Shown: positions 42,433-53,989 of the stretch, one piece after another
How the letters are laid out: every line of letters starts with the position of its first letter
Position numbering within the stretch: position 1 is the first letter of the stretch
Origin: Hansfordia pulvinata
Taxonomy: Eukaryota > Ascomycota > Sordariomycetes > Xylariales
Length of the DNA stretch: 64,000 nt
Direction of reading: 5' to 3'
Assembly (NCBI GenBank): GCA_006538405.1
Contig: BJKQ01000023.1
Coordinates: 62,001 to 126,000 of the forward strand
Translations under genes and position numbers: made by a program
Notes under the pieces: generated by a model
What the model was told of the DNA's origin: nothing
Databases searched by the model: none
Seen by the model: the letters and a program-made list of their open reading frames with translations, nothing else

Positions 42433-43474
42433 AAGTCCGCTCTGTCGTCGACGACGTGCCCGTCGAGTCGCCGTTTGTCGTCGTCGTCGAGCTCATAACT
42501 TCTAGCATGTTCAGCGGCATGCTGATCATCATCTCGTGGATATCCTCGAGTGAGTTGCAGGAGAACCTCATAGTCTGCGCGTTGCCCGACGAGCTCGTCC
42601 ACGTGCCAGTCGCGCAGTTTGGCGCTGAGGCCTCGTGGCTACACAAAAGAATAGGGGGTATTAGGTCCTCGATGTCGAAACCAGAATTATGTTCGCTGGG
42701 AAGGGCGAGCGGGAGGGAGAAGAAAGAACGGGGGGCGGGGGGTTGCTTTAAGATAATACCAGTCTGCCGGTTCGGAACTTGCCATGTCTTTGTGTTCTGA
42801 CGCTTCTGGGAGCCGTCTCCCTTGCTGTTGATGCACGAGTGAAACAAGGAGATCTGCTTCCCCGTCCGCACGCAGTCGATGATGACGGTTCCGTCCGTGC
42901 TGTTCGGGAACGTGTACCTTTCGTCGCATGTCAAGCGTTTCGCTGCGCGACAGTGAACACACATCAGTCCAGTGATCTCGAGAGGAAGCGGGAACGCAGA
43001 TGGGGCATTGGATGTCACAGTCTTTGTCCGATATGTAACTGCAGTTTTGCTGTTCGTAAACGTGGTGCTGCCGCTGTCCTGCCACCTCAACCTGTCGATG
43101 ATCTTGTCCGCCGGAGATTTGTATCCCGGCGCCGACGTGGACTTGGGAGTCCATCCGAGTGTGCAGGCCGCGAACGGCGCGCCCGTCTTCTGCGGCACCC
43201 AGATATCGTCATCGTTGTGTGCCCACCTCACCCAGCGGGCGGTGGCACAACCAAGCAGAGCGAGGGACGCTAAGGCAGTCCTCGTAGCGACGTCTGGCCT
43301 TCTTGGCAACAAATTTCTCGGGTTGTGATGGTCGCAAATCGAGGTGGGTGGCTGGAGTAAGCAATGGTGGTTGGATGTCCGTGTCCAGGTGGTCGACTTC
43401 AGAGCCGACAGCTGTCGTCCGAAGAGATGTTGCCGATGAGTAACAGATTTCACGGGGTCATGCTTGCTTCGCAT
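42386..43474 (-). CDS. Secreted or membrane-anchored protein with His14 tail, start uncertain
   Basis: The minus-strand frame is open across this range. It has a signal-like segment (TALASLALLGCATA) followed by RWVRWAHNDDDIWVPQKTG, an opening I associate with fungal cell-surface proteins of the cysteine-rich, Ser/Thr-linker type. Downstream are cysteine-spaced segments (LTCDERYTFPNS, VIIDCVRTGKQ, LFHSCINS, APNCATGTW) and a tail of Thr/Ser then 14 His before the stop at 42386. An intron of about 137 bp (GTATTATC...CCTCAG, roughly 42765-42630) is likely, because the residues it would remove look non-coding and the splice keeps frame (NRQT|APNCATG). The nearest in-frame ATG is at 43474, but a better start before the signal segment was not found, so the 5' end is unresolved. 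A membrane segment is not evident. Confidence 0.5.
42389..42432. repeat. (ATG)14 microsatellite encoding His14
   Basis: Fourteen ATG units on the plus strand; read on the minus strand in the frame of the adjacent gene they encode fourteen histidines directly before the stop. Confidence 0.95.
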
Positions 43475-44690
43475 CTTGAAGGGGAAGAGTGCAGGATTGA
43501 AAAGGGCAAACCCGGCGACCTGGTCGCGTGCGAAGCGGGCTGTGCCACGACTGTATACTCGATGGAGAGGGCAGCCCGTAGCGCGAACGCGATACTGCCG
43601 CCTATAGCCGCCCACTCTTCCGGTTGGCTCGACCTCCCAGGTTGCTGCCGTTGAACTGTCTATGGAGACGTAGGTACGGGGTGAGCTCAGTAGATGAGTA
43701 GAGCAACTATGACCGCTAACGACCAGGGCTCGGCCTGGTTGGACGACGAGCTTCTTGTGGTCCTGTAGGAATCCCGACTTGGCACTGGGCACGCAAGCAC
43801 GGCACGGTAGCAAAGCATACATAGTAGGAATAATACTTCGTAGCTGGTTGTGTGACCCCGCCTTGGATCGACGGTGCTGACAATGTCTCTGTGCGCAATG
43901 CTTTCTGCCACCCGACCACCACCACTATCATTGACGAGTAGTTGCTTTTCCCCACGTGGCTGGGCGCCCCAGACTGCTGAGGAGGTCAATATTCCGAGTA
44001 CTTCAAGATATGCAGTCTGCCTGGCCCTTTGAAGTGTCTCTGATCACGGATACGATTTCTCCCAGACTCACGTTGTCCATCATAGCTGATCTCGCGCAAG
44101 CAGCCGAAAACGAGGCGACGGGGCGACACACGGGTCAGATCCCGCTATACTCGGCTCCTCTCGGATAGATACAGAGAATCGCACTACAGCCCGATTGGCC
44201 GTCGAATTGCCAGCGACGTTCACCGAGGACAGACTCTTTGTTTTCAGTCGGAGGAGCGTTAGAGCTCGCAGGCTTGTACTCATAGGACTGCTGCCCGTTG
44301 CTGATCAGCCACGAAGTTCTGTTTGGGTGCCGACCATAACGTACGAGTACGGCTGTCAGACGTTAGCCAGGCGTGCCAGAGGAGAGTTTCAAGTTTGATA
44401 AAGCTGCACGGGAGGCCATGCTATCCGCACTCCGTGCACTCGTGCGAGTCAGTCAAGGGGTGTAATTGCGGTCCCCATTCAACCTTGAGACTCGTTTTAA
44501 GGCAACCCGGCCACCCGCTTGAAGAAAGCCGTGGTTGCCCGCCCGATTGCGGACCATGCTGACAAGAACCAGACGTGCCAGGCACAAAGGAGCAGCGCCG
44601 AACCACCTAGCACTCCCTCCACCTGATAAAAGCCAGAATCAGAACCGGGGCAGCTGCCCGCGCAGCACAGCCAGGTTCAAAGACTCACGT
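43475..44690. other. Upstream region of the His14 gene and spacer
   Basis: Probably promoter and possible 5' exon of the gene at 42386-43474. No other gene is supported. Confidence 0.35.
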
Positions 44691-44694
44691 GACA

Positions 44695-44902
44695 GACCGA
44701 AATAGCCAACGAGAAATTAAGGTTTTGAGGCTGGATGGCTACTTCCAGACGGTCGCAATGACGGGAATGGGCACGTGCGCGACGCATAGAATGTATTTAC
44801 CGACTCCTCCACAACCCTGCGATGTACGGCTCTGGGAGGCGTGGCAGGCCCTTTTAGGGATGGAACCCACGTTAAACTTAATCAATCAATCAATCAATCA
44901 AG
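44695..44902 (+). mobile_element. SINE 3' fragment, copy 2
   Basis: Matches the last ~200 bp of the SINE at 38134-38716: gggcacgtgcgcgac (44768), the ccctgcgatgtacggctc block (44815) and ggatggaacccacgttaaac (44858), ending in about five AATC units. The tRNA-like head is missing, as expected for a 5'-truncated retroposed copy or a relic of the LINE sharing this tail. Confidence 0.85.
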
Positions 44903-47299
44903 GTGGTAGATAAAAAGTGATCCGTAAATTCGACTGGAGGGTTTACTCAACTACCCGTGCTGCCCGTGATCATCTGCAAGTTAGCCCATCTCAAATCTTG
45001 ACCTTTAGTTGACAAAATCTAATTTGGTCGAAGAAAGACACGATATGTCGCGATCAAAGTTTCTGTGGCAGAGAAGCAAGACCATCGTGAGCTTCAAGTC
45101 TTACAGACAATCTCAGGCTTGCCGGATGACGGCGACCCTGGTCGTGCCTTTCTCATCGGTTTGCTGGACTACTTTTAAGCAACTGGGTCTACCAGGCTGC
45201 ACGACTGCCTGGTTTTAGAGCTTCTTGGACCAAGTGTTTCTGATTTTGTTGACATGCACTGCCAAAATGACAGACTTCAGGCAGCATTTTCAAGTTGCCG
45301 CACGTCACGCTCTGACGGGAATCGATTCACTTTCTCGTCACCAGATTCCGCACGGGGGTGAGTTCCGCAGCCCTAACCCTAAACTTTGAAATCCTATGGG
45401 CATTGATCTAGATCAGACGAAGACGTAACAGACCCAACCCTAACCCAAATTTCGAATAGACTAACCGGAGAACGGTTTTTGTTCGTTTGTGCACTGACTT
45501 AAGGAGTCTGTGTCCATTGTACTGGCACAGCGGAACAAAAGACCGTCATCGGTGAATACACACCATTGGCGCTCCACCTTATAATCGTCCTTCGAGGTTC
45601 TTGCAAACATATAGACCCAGCAGCTTTCCTCCACGTCATCATTTTCGGTGGTATTCCCCTCCCCGCACACCATTGGGAGGGCTGACCGGGTGAAATTCCT
45701 AGCTCGTTCGCAGTTTCGAAAGCTTCCGTTCGAGTCAGGAATGCAGAGGCATGTGAGCCCCCCGCCAATTGGAATAGCGCCGCAACATGCATTTTATGAG
45801 CGTGATTAAATCTCGAACCCGTGAAGTTGATAAATGATTTAGAATATGTAGAACAATTTTACCGAGCTGTCTTGAGGCTTGAAGACTAACTGGGTTGTCA
45901 GCTCGAGAGGATTTCGGTCGGGTTGTTGAAAAGGTAGCAAAATGGACCTTTGTCGGTCTTTATAGTGATTGAGAGGTAGATTTCGATAACGCTTTTTGAT
46001 ATCACGGAACAAATTTTTTCTTTAAGCGTCTGTCAATAACCCAAAGTCAAAAACCCTGCGAGGATGAAAGTTGCAAGCCAATTTATTTAAATCTGCACGA
46101 TTGAATAGACGAAGATCGCCATTCAAGCTAAAGATAGGCAATATTTGCCCTTCGTGAAAATGTCATGGTTACTGACAGACATCCTATTCTCAAAACACCT
46201 GCGTACCTAATTTGGTCTTGACTGGTCGCCAGACAGCTATTTTGGTTCGACGCGCACTGTTCGCCATGTCAAGCTTGTGATGCGCCCATGGCCACATTTC
46301 AACTACAGTGCCTTCAACCTTCATCGTTTAGATTTTCTGAATCGCTGCTTAATACCCTGACTTTGAACCTGAAGAGTACCTAAGGCTGCCACGCAAAGCC
46401 ATGGCGTGCCGAAACCTGGCCTCGACTCTTTATTCCACGTCTGACCAGAAGCGTCTTGCTGTCGTACTTGCGGGAAAGTGCATTACTTCCGTTTTGGCAG
46501 AATCATCAAGATGTTTACGAGAGGGGGGCACATGGTGTGAGTGGAGTTCATGGAAAGAAGCTGCTTCTCCGCCAGCATTTGTCCAAGATGCAGGCCTCCA
46601 GAGCCCGGCAATGTATGGCACAGGGAGACGTTCTGGGTCATTCTAAGGACTGAACGTGCCTTGAACTTCACCAATCGACCCATTGATTGTTGCTATATTT
46701 GGCGACGGAACAAGGCTGCTAGACAGAAATAGAAGATATTCAAGGGGGCCTGTGACCAGTTGCTGGCGGAAGCCGAACTTGTGTACATGAGTCTTGGCAT
46801 TCTTCATCTCGACAGCGTGTTCGGCGACCATGGATTCGGCGACCACGAATAGCGTCGAAATATCTCAGTGGAATCCCAAATCATCAAAAAGACATGGCTA
46901 ACGAGCAACCATGCGTTCAGCGAAAGAGCGACCCAATTCAAGAAGCCATGATTTAGGCATGGGTTTTGCAGATATATGCAGGAAGTTCCAGCCCCACACT
47001 ATTTATCATATTCCCAATTCTAATCAGGCAAGGAGCAACGCGGCGATTGCCCGTCGCCGATTCGAAGACGAAGAGACAAAAGACGGAATTGCCCTCCTCC
47101 TCCAAGCCGGCGCTCGCCAACCGCGTTTCTCCAATGCTTAGGGTTTAGCTATACGAGCGGCGGCCTTCATCAACAACCAGGGGCCACTCTTCGTACCGTT
47201 AACCTAGATGGTCGTGGGGACACTAAATTAGCTCCTGGTCCACTTGTTGGCTCTTAAACCTTTCAGATGTTTCCCATATGCCGGGCACCGTTGGCTGCA
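44903..47299. other. Gene-free stretch
   Basis: 2.4 kb with no supported gene. Open frames at 45461-45792 (minus) and 46401-46846 (both strands) lack family features. It contains short telomere-like motifs at 45370-45448 and AT-rich sequence around 45950-46150. Confidence 0.4.
45372..45448. repeat. Short interstitial telomere-like motifs
   Basis: CCCTAACCCTAAA at 45372-45384 and CCCAACCCTAACCC at about 45432-45445, i.e. a few units of the fungal telomere repeat CCCTAA. Too short to be a telomere; possibly a healed break or chance. Confidence 0.4.
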
Positions 47300-48434
47300 A
47301 GGCCTAGGGTGAATGGTGGGGGCCAAGGGATTATGATTATGCACTAACCTAGCGCAAACAGTCAAATGTCGGCTGGACGCTCGATTACATTCGAGAAGTC
47401 TGTCAGTAATTTAGCGTGAGCTGATCGAGACGTGTTTCGATCGGCTTCTGCATTGACCCGTCGCCGAGGTGGTTAACAGCGTCACCCGCTAATATGGTCC
47501 CCTAGTATAGTCCTTTGGTCCCCGAACCAAGTGTGCAATCACCCGCGTAGGCAAGCTTGCCAAGAATGAGAAGAAAGACTGATGCACCGAGACGTAGCCC
47601 GAGTGGCGGGCTCTATGGACACATGTAGGCTGAACGGAACGGGAATCGACACAATCAATCCTACCTGCTCAGGGGACCTGACAAGCCTTCGGAAGTATGC
47701 ACCCTTTCCTCACGGTGAAGCGTAGGGCCATCCAATAGAACAGTTAGAAACTGCGCTTCTCATCAGTCGCACGCTAACGAGCACTGGCCCGAACATTGCG
47801 TTGGCGCCATCAAAGTGCGTTGGGTTTGGCATGTTAGTAAAGTCCTCAAGTTCACAGCTACATTTCTGAAATAGTTTATTTCAAAAGGAGATTGACATTA
47901 GCCTCATTCTTTACTCTCTATTGTCGAAGATTATATCCGTTTGGAAAAATTCTCAAAACACGAAAGGGGATGGGGACCTTTTCGTACTGGAGATTCTGGA
48001 GGACCTTGTAGAGAAGCTACATGCGCGATAGCACTCGGTACTTTAAGTATGGACGTGCCTGCAGAGGCGTTTGGACTAATGTCGCGTTGCGATCTGCTCG
48101 CGCATTATATTCTCCGGAAGACTGAAGGCGATGCTTTATAGATTGGATTTCATCAATTATGTTCAGATTTTTATTTGGAATGTAACACCATGGCCTTAAC
48201 TGGTCCTTGCTGTGGAAATGCCGAGATTTCGGGTTGTGCGATCCGCCTCAATCGGTAGAGCTGGTGTGAACTGCATTTTTTGATCACTTATATGACCGAA
48301 TTCACCTTGTTGTGAAAGCATATTCTGTCCCCTCCACTTGCGTTTGCTTGATGTCAATTGCGATTCTTCATGTCTGTATACTTCAAACACTTGTACCATT
48401 GTCGTACCGTGGAAGCAATCCAGTTAAGCGGCTA
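47300..48434. repeat. Dispersed repeat, long copy 2
   Basis: Direct-orientation counterpart of 24127-25218. It shares the same ordered landmarks, from atggtgggggcca near 47315 through gattacattcgagaagtctg (47384) and the tccaatagaacag block (47734) to gcaatccagttaagcggcta (48415). Identity is high in blocks but interrupted by indels; one inserted stretch near 47820 (gttgggtttggcatgttagt) is absent from copy 1 yet has a counterpart in the fragment near 9460, which indicates that copies 2 and 3 retain ancestral sequence. Confidence 0.8.
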
Positions 48435-49175
48435 GCTTATAGCAGCTTTCTTACGAGATTAGAAATCTAGGATAATTGTCTCCGTAATTTTTCCTTGGTC
48501 GAACATTTTATTTTTTTGCTTAAGGTACCATAAAGGTCAGAAGAAGAGGACAATGGCCCTTGAATTTCGACCAAATTCTGCGTAGAAGTTCTTGATCGAT
48601 TAGCTAATTCCGTAAGTCACAGCTCACTGGTGGTGAATGCTTCGAGCCCGGTTTTCAAAAGCTCCGGGACTGGAAGCGGTGCAACGGCTGAAGTCATCGG
48701 TTTTGCTCTGAGTTTAATACCGTGGCAAGATGTGCTGGTTTATGTGCTCAAGGTTGCCGACGGTACCCCCAAAAGCTATGCACAGTTAAGTACAAGGTTG
48801 GATGAATCTCTGCCGGCTGCTGTGAAATTAGCGGCGCAAACCGAGTTTCCTTGTAGAATAAGCCGACGGTGATGAGTCAGATATGGCTAATTAGTTTCCG
48901 ATCAAGACGAGGATGTAGGGAAAATTGGTGCTGTCGGGAATGTCGGGCATCTCCCAGGGCCGTCCAAAATAGCAATGTTTCTTGTGGCACATATGTATAC
49001 AGGGATCAAAGCTGGATCAGCCCCAAACCCCGTACATACATACGCTAATATAACTAAGCCTCACTACCGAGAGCGACATTGATCTAGTGAGGGGCCATGA
49101 TAAAAGGTTTCATGAAGAACACAAGAACCACGTGGGTATACCTTCAGATGAACATTAGGTCTTTCCCGTATCCCT
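48435..49175. other. Spacer upstream of the dynamin-like remnant
   Basis: A plus-strand frame at 48630-48872 (FALSLIPWQDVLVYVLKVAD) is protein-like but starts with GTG and matches nothing I know. The N-terminal GTPase half expected upstream of 49176 is not found here. Confidence 0.35.
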
Positions 49176-50940
49176 GATAAGCTCTTCACAGAATCTTGGC
49201 CATAATTCCCAGCAACGTCGACCCGGCCACAAAAGAGATTCTGAAGCTGGCAACGCACGTGGATCCAAACATGAAAAGGACGATGGCGGTCCTCACAGAG
49301 CCGGATCTCAACATTGAACGAGCTACACAGAGAATTGCGATCGATCACGTCACAGAAAAGCGCAGTGATTTGACCCTGGGATACTACATTGTCAAAAATC
49401 GCGGCCCGGACGACTCCTCGAAAACCCTTGCAGAAGGCCAGCAGGAGGAGCGTGCGTTCTTCAGAAATGAGCCTTGGTCGGAACTAGAGCACACAAAGAG
49501 CTGGCATTGAGGCACTCAAGATTAGAGTACGCGAATTGCTATCCGAGCTCATCAAGAGGGAATTCCCCAAACTCAGATCTGAAGTCAAAGACTTCCTCGT
49601 GGAGTTACACGAACAGAAGAAGGGAATGGGATCATCCAGAGCTACCGCTGCTGCTCAATTTGATTATCTGTCAGACCTGAGCGACAAATTCCAACAGATC
49701 GTCCGGGACGCCCTGACTGCTCGCTATTCCAACCACAGACTTCTACATGAGAAGAGAAGCCTTCGACTTATCACCCGAATAGTTGAAGTCAATGAGCTGT
49801 TTTCGGAGAATCTGAGAAGCAGGGGTCACTCGTGGGCTTTTGAGGCTTTTGAGAAAGCAGATTCAACTACGGACGTTGATGATCTCGGCATGGAGATGAG
49901 CGACGGCGGGTCAAATGAGGAGCTTGATGTTGCATTTGATTTATCAAGCCCCGAGCCATTCGAGACCTACCTTGCTCATTGTTCCAGCCTTCAGCAGCCG
50001 TACAAACTTGGGAGGCTTTATCCCGAGATTGGCAAGTATTTCGAGACCCGTCAAGACATGAAAGACATCGTCGCAAATGGTCGTATCCTGGATCACATCA
50101 GGTCTGTTTACAGGAGCAGCAAAGGCCGGGACCTCGGTACAGTAAGTCAACCATACAAAGTGCACTGGGATCAATTTCTAATGAACCCAGTTTGGCGGCG
50201 GCCTCCTTGCCACTCTGTTCAAAGACCATTCAGTCTCATGGGAGCCTATCATGTTCTCTTACTTGAATCGGGTGATCCTCATCTTACACCACTTCATCCA
50301 TCGCACAATGAGATTCGTCTGCCCCGACACGAATGTTTTCGGAGAACTTTGGGACAACCACATCCTGGACATCTTGGTGCACTGTTACGACAAAGCAATT
50401 GATCATGCCAAGTTCATCATCAAGACCGAAAGGGAAGGAACTCCATACACCCTAAACCATTACTTCAACGAGAACTTGCAAAAGTCGCAAAATACTCGCT
50501 TGGTCAAGCTCGTCCAAAATGCCGGGATAACTGCCACCAACAATGCCGCCATTCGCAGGAAGAAAGGCTTCCGAGACGATGATGAACATCCAGAGGATGG
50601 AATTTTTATTTCCACGGAGAGGCTTCAGAGCCTTTCAGTATCCAAGTCGAATTCCGAGCAGACCATGGAACAGGCGCACGAAGTCTTGGAAAGCTACTAC
50701 AAGGTCGCCAGGAAACAGTTTGCTGATGTCGTTTGTCAGCAGGTCGTGGATTACATGCTCTTGGACAGTCAAGACGGACCACTTCATGTGTTCAGCTCCA
50801 AGTTTGTTCGGGGGTTGAGCGATGAGAACCTGGAAGACATTGCTGGAGAAGATGTTGCAACAAAAAGTCAGAGACTGAAGCTAGATGCAAAGATTGAGAG
50901 ATATGAGGAGGCTTGGAAGATTTTAAAAGGACATGTTTGA
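49176..50940 (+). pseudogene. Dynamin-like GTPase, N-terminally truncated and frameshifted
   Basis: The sequence begins inside the GTPase domain: ILAIIPSNVDPATKEILKLA, then MKRTMAVLTEPDL (the G4 TKPD motif reads TEPD). It continues with YYIVKNRGPDD and the stalk (LLSELIKREFPKLRSEV) and ends in a GTPase effector domain (YYKVARKQFADVVCQQVVDY ... ENLEDIAGED). An intron at 50142-50190 (GTAAGT, CTAATGAACCCAG) is clean and keeps frame (GRDLGT|FGGGLLATL). The G1 P-loop, switch and G3 DxxG half is absent upstream, and at about 49503 the frame slips by one nucleotide between SELEHTK and AGIEALKIRVREL. The rest is well preserved, so inactivation looks recent. Fungal paralogues of this type are numerous and of unknown role; bona fide dynamins sever membranes. 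Confidence 0.88.
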
Positions 50941-51119
50941 TGGGGGATTATTAGACGATGCGGGGCGCTTCAACCTTTTCTCGATGCTGCGTGGTATCAA
51001 TCGTTTCAATGTTGAGACCAGCATAGTGTTTTTCGAATTTTATCATATGAACACAATGAAATACATGATCAATATCCTGCTTTAGAATTGATTTAGGTGG
51101 TGATATCATTCAAGAATGA

Positions 51120-53452
51120 CTAGTTGTTTCCTGCACCCCATGAGTTCGAAAACGCATCCAGAGTCTGGTAGAGCCCTGATAGCTCGGTCTCAAGATTCAA
51201 GTTTGGGGTGTGCCGAGGCTGCCCGACGCTCTCGCTGGCCTCGGTGACATTTGCGTCTGCCCGCCATGGAACCTCCAGCCCTTGGTCTTCAATCAGCCTC
51301 CGCAGCTGATACGGACAATTACCAATCGGAAATCTAGCGCCCTCATGGTCGATTTCAAAGACGAGTACGGAGGATAATGAGCTGGCTTCCAGCTCTACCA
51401 ATTGCTCGAAGGAGGTGTTTCCAGGACCCTGGAACAAAGGCGCAGTGCGTTGGCTGCGGTTGTCGCAATGGTACACCAAATGCGCAGATTGAAGCTTTCT
51501 CTGTAAGCTTGCGAGTGCCGGACCCCACGGCAGGCGACATGAAACCCGCAACTTGCAGGTGTCCAGAGTCGAGTAAAGTCTCGGAGTCTCGATGAGTTCA
51601 ATATAGAACAAGCACCCCAGTAGGCGGTGGGCGAGGCATTTCAGGTATTCATCGTCGAAGATGCCGCCGCGATATCTAACTTCAAATTGTTGGGCGCCCG
51701 CCTTGCCTTTCGCGGCATTGGAAAGATTTGATATTTGTTCACCTTTCCGGATTCTGTTCGAAATTGTCTTTCCCAAATGCTGAATATGGAGAGACGGCCC
51801 ATTTAGACATTGGATGTCGTCGAGAGTCCATCTATGATTACCACCAAAGCTGATGTATCTCTGCCTTGTGAATGGTGTCTGTTTCAGTTTGATCCCGTCA
51901 ACTGAATGAAGCGCTCGTGAAGCCTTAGAGACAGACGAGTATCGGCAACATAAAGCCAAAGCAAAGTACGACCCCACACCGCTGCAGTGAACGACATCGA
52001 AATGGTCTCGGAGGGGCATGTCACCCAACATCAATTTCGCTTGTAGACTCTTTAAAAAGTCCGCGGTGAGGTATTTCTTGCTCAACGGAACATCCAGACG
52101 TAAAGTCCTCAGGGAGGCAGTGAGTGGCCGAGGAATCAATGTTGAACTATTCTGGCTCTGACAGAATGGGCAAATTGGCACGGTAAACTCTCCATTTTGC
52201 GAAATTGAAGCGTTGCCGATGGATCGTATACACGGGCCGCAAAGTTCGTGGCCGCAGTCGAGGGACTTCTCTGGGGTGACAACAGGCAGGCTAGGCAAGT
52301 AGTCTTGCTGAAAATGCCACGCAGGAAAGTCTGTGAGGATTTCAGGACACTCAAGTGGCACTCCGTGGCTGATTGGTTGGACTCGCGTGCTTCGTAGGCG
52401 ATTTTGCAGAAACTAGCTTTCACAGACAACGCGGAGAGTTTGCTTCCACATGCCCGTACGGTTTCTTCAATTACATGGCTGTACATGGCTTTGTACATAT
52501 CGTCGGCGAAGAACGCTATGATATATTAGTCACGTTCTCCGTCAGTCCGAGTGTACTGACCGTGTGCCCCTGCGGAATAGGCATTCGCATGGAGTGCTGA
52601 AGCGATGAAGTGGCTCAAGAGGCCATCGTTTTGATCGGAAACCATGCGCAAAAGCCATCTGATATTATGTGACAAGTCCGTAGAGTTGAAAGAAGACTTT
52701 CGCAAAGCAGATAAGATATCAAAGTTTTCAGTCATTCCAGTCGAGTAATGTACCAGTGCGTCGTGAAAAATCCGACGCAAATGACTGGCAGAAAATGCCC
52801 ACCTCGAAGCGTGTCGCCGACTGAACATGTCGTCCGCTTGGGAGAGAACGGAGGAATTGACTTGTCGCGATGTCGGGAGTAGATGCAAGCTCTCAAAACT
52901 GTCCCAGAACAATTTCTCCACATCTTCTGGCTTGTACAGCTGTGTAGGGTCGGCCATTTGCTGAACCCTCAGCAAGTATCTCCACATTCTTTGTTTGAAA
53001 TGTTGAGATGCGGATCCTGAGAAAGTTTCGCTCACGAGGATCAGTCGCGGTCGGGACCTGATGTCGTACCGTCGGAGGCGAATCCATGACGCAAGAAGGT
53101 CTAGGACACCAGAAAGGCCCAGATCATCGTCCATGAAAACGACAACAGTTTGGCAAAGACCTGCGATGAAACGAGACAATACGCTGACAGCTGCAGGGAA
53201 GATTGATGCCCCAGTGATAAGATCTTGTATGGTGTAGCACCCGGGGCGGCCATTTTCATCAAGTGGGGCTTTCACAGGCTTGAAGCGAAGCGCGGCTCCG
53301 CTGTCCACCAGAAGGACAGGCCTTTTAGGACCAGAGAAAGAATAGAGGCAGATTGCATCAGATTGTGTAGACCCCAGCGTGCGGGAAGCTGCAATGTCGC
53401 GAGATCGATCCCCCCTCCAATGACTTGAATCACGCAGGGGCCGCGTCTCCAA
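51120..53452 (-). pseudogene. Patatin-like phospholipase with RING finger, decayed
   Basis: Minus-strand blocks in order: an N-terminal domain from the ATG at 53452 (ICLYSFSGPKRPVLLVDSG, VVVFMDDDLGLSGVLDLLAS), a region with YKAMYSHVIEETVRACGS, a RING-type zinc centre (TTCLACL, LDCGHELCGPCI, CPFCQ) at about 52300-52150, a patatin-like stretch at about 52100-51930, and a C-terminal domain ending at 51120. Fungal patatin/RING proteins have this order. Two frame changes (near 52520 and near 52300) break it. The patatin DGGGxRG oxyanion motif reads DVPLSKKY and the GxSxG elbow reads CSGVG, so catalysis would be lost even without the frame breaks. It converges with the dynamin-like gene, 180 bp apart. 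Confidence 0.75.
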
Positions 53453-53989
53453 GATCGTCGAAAACCTTGTACGCGCTGTAGAATTCTTGGAGGATGAGCT
53501 TTTGCGGGCTCGAGAGAATTCGAAGCCAAGGGGTCATGATGAGAGCTAGCCAGATGAGACGTACTCGGGCAATTGAAGACGCACGGTGGTTTGATTAAAC
53601 TTATGTGCGTGATGGGTTTTGGGGAGGCAGCCATCTCCCGCCCACACCGGTCGCATCCTGAATCGCATACCGCGGTGCTGAAAGCGGAAATCAGTGAATT
53701 AAAAGTGGACCGTTATCAGAAACCCGATTTCAGCTACTGCATGTGCCAATACAGTTGTGCATGCGCCAATCCAGTTGACTGGAAACCGCCCAGTCGAACA
53801 ATGAGCGACTATGAAGATGTATCGTGGCGGGAGGAACAAGGCAAGAGCAAGACAGTATACCGTCCCCGGGAATACCGACGAGCCTCTGCCTTCGCGCTGC
53901 ACAATGCTGAGTACAAGTCGCCGAGACGACGGCCCCATGCTCGATGCAGCCCGGTTCGACATGCTTGAGAAGCAAGGATTGACGACGCC

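Noticed and set aside
48630..48872. N-terminal exon of the dynamin-like gene
   Set aside because: Lacks the GxxxSGKS P-loop and any GTPase motif, and starts with GTG.
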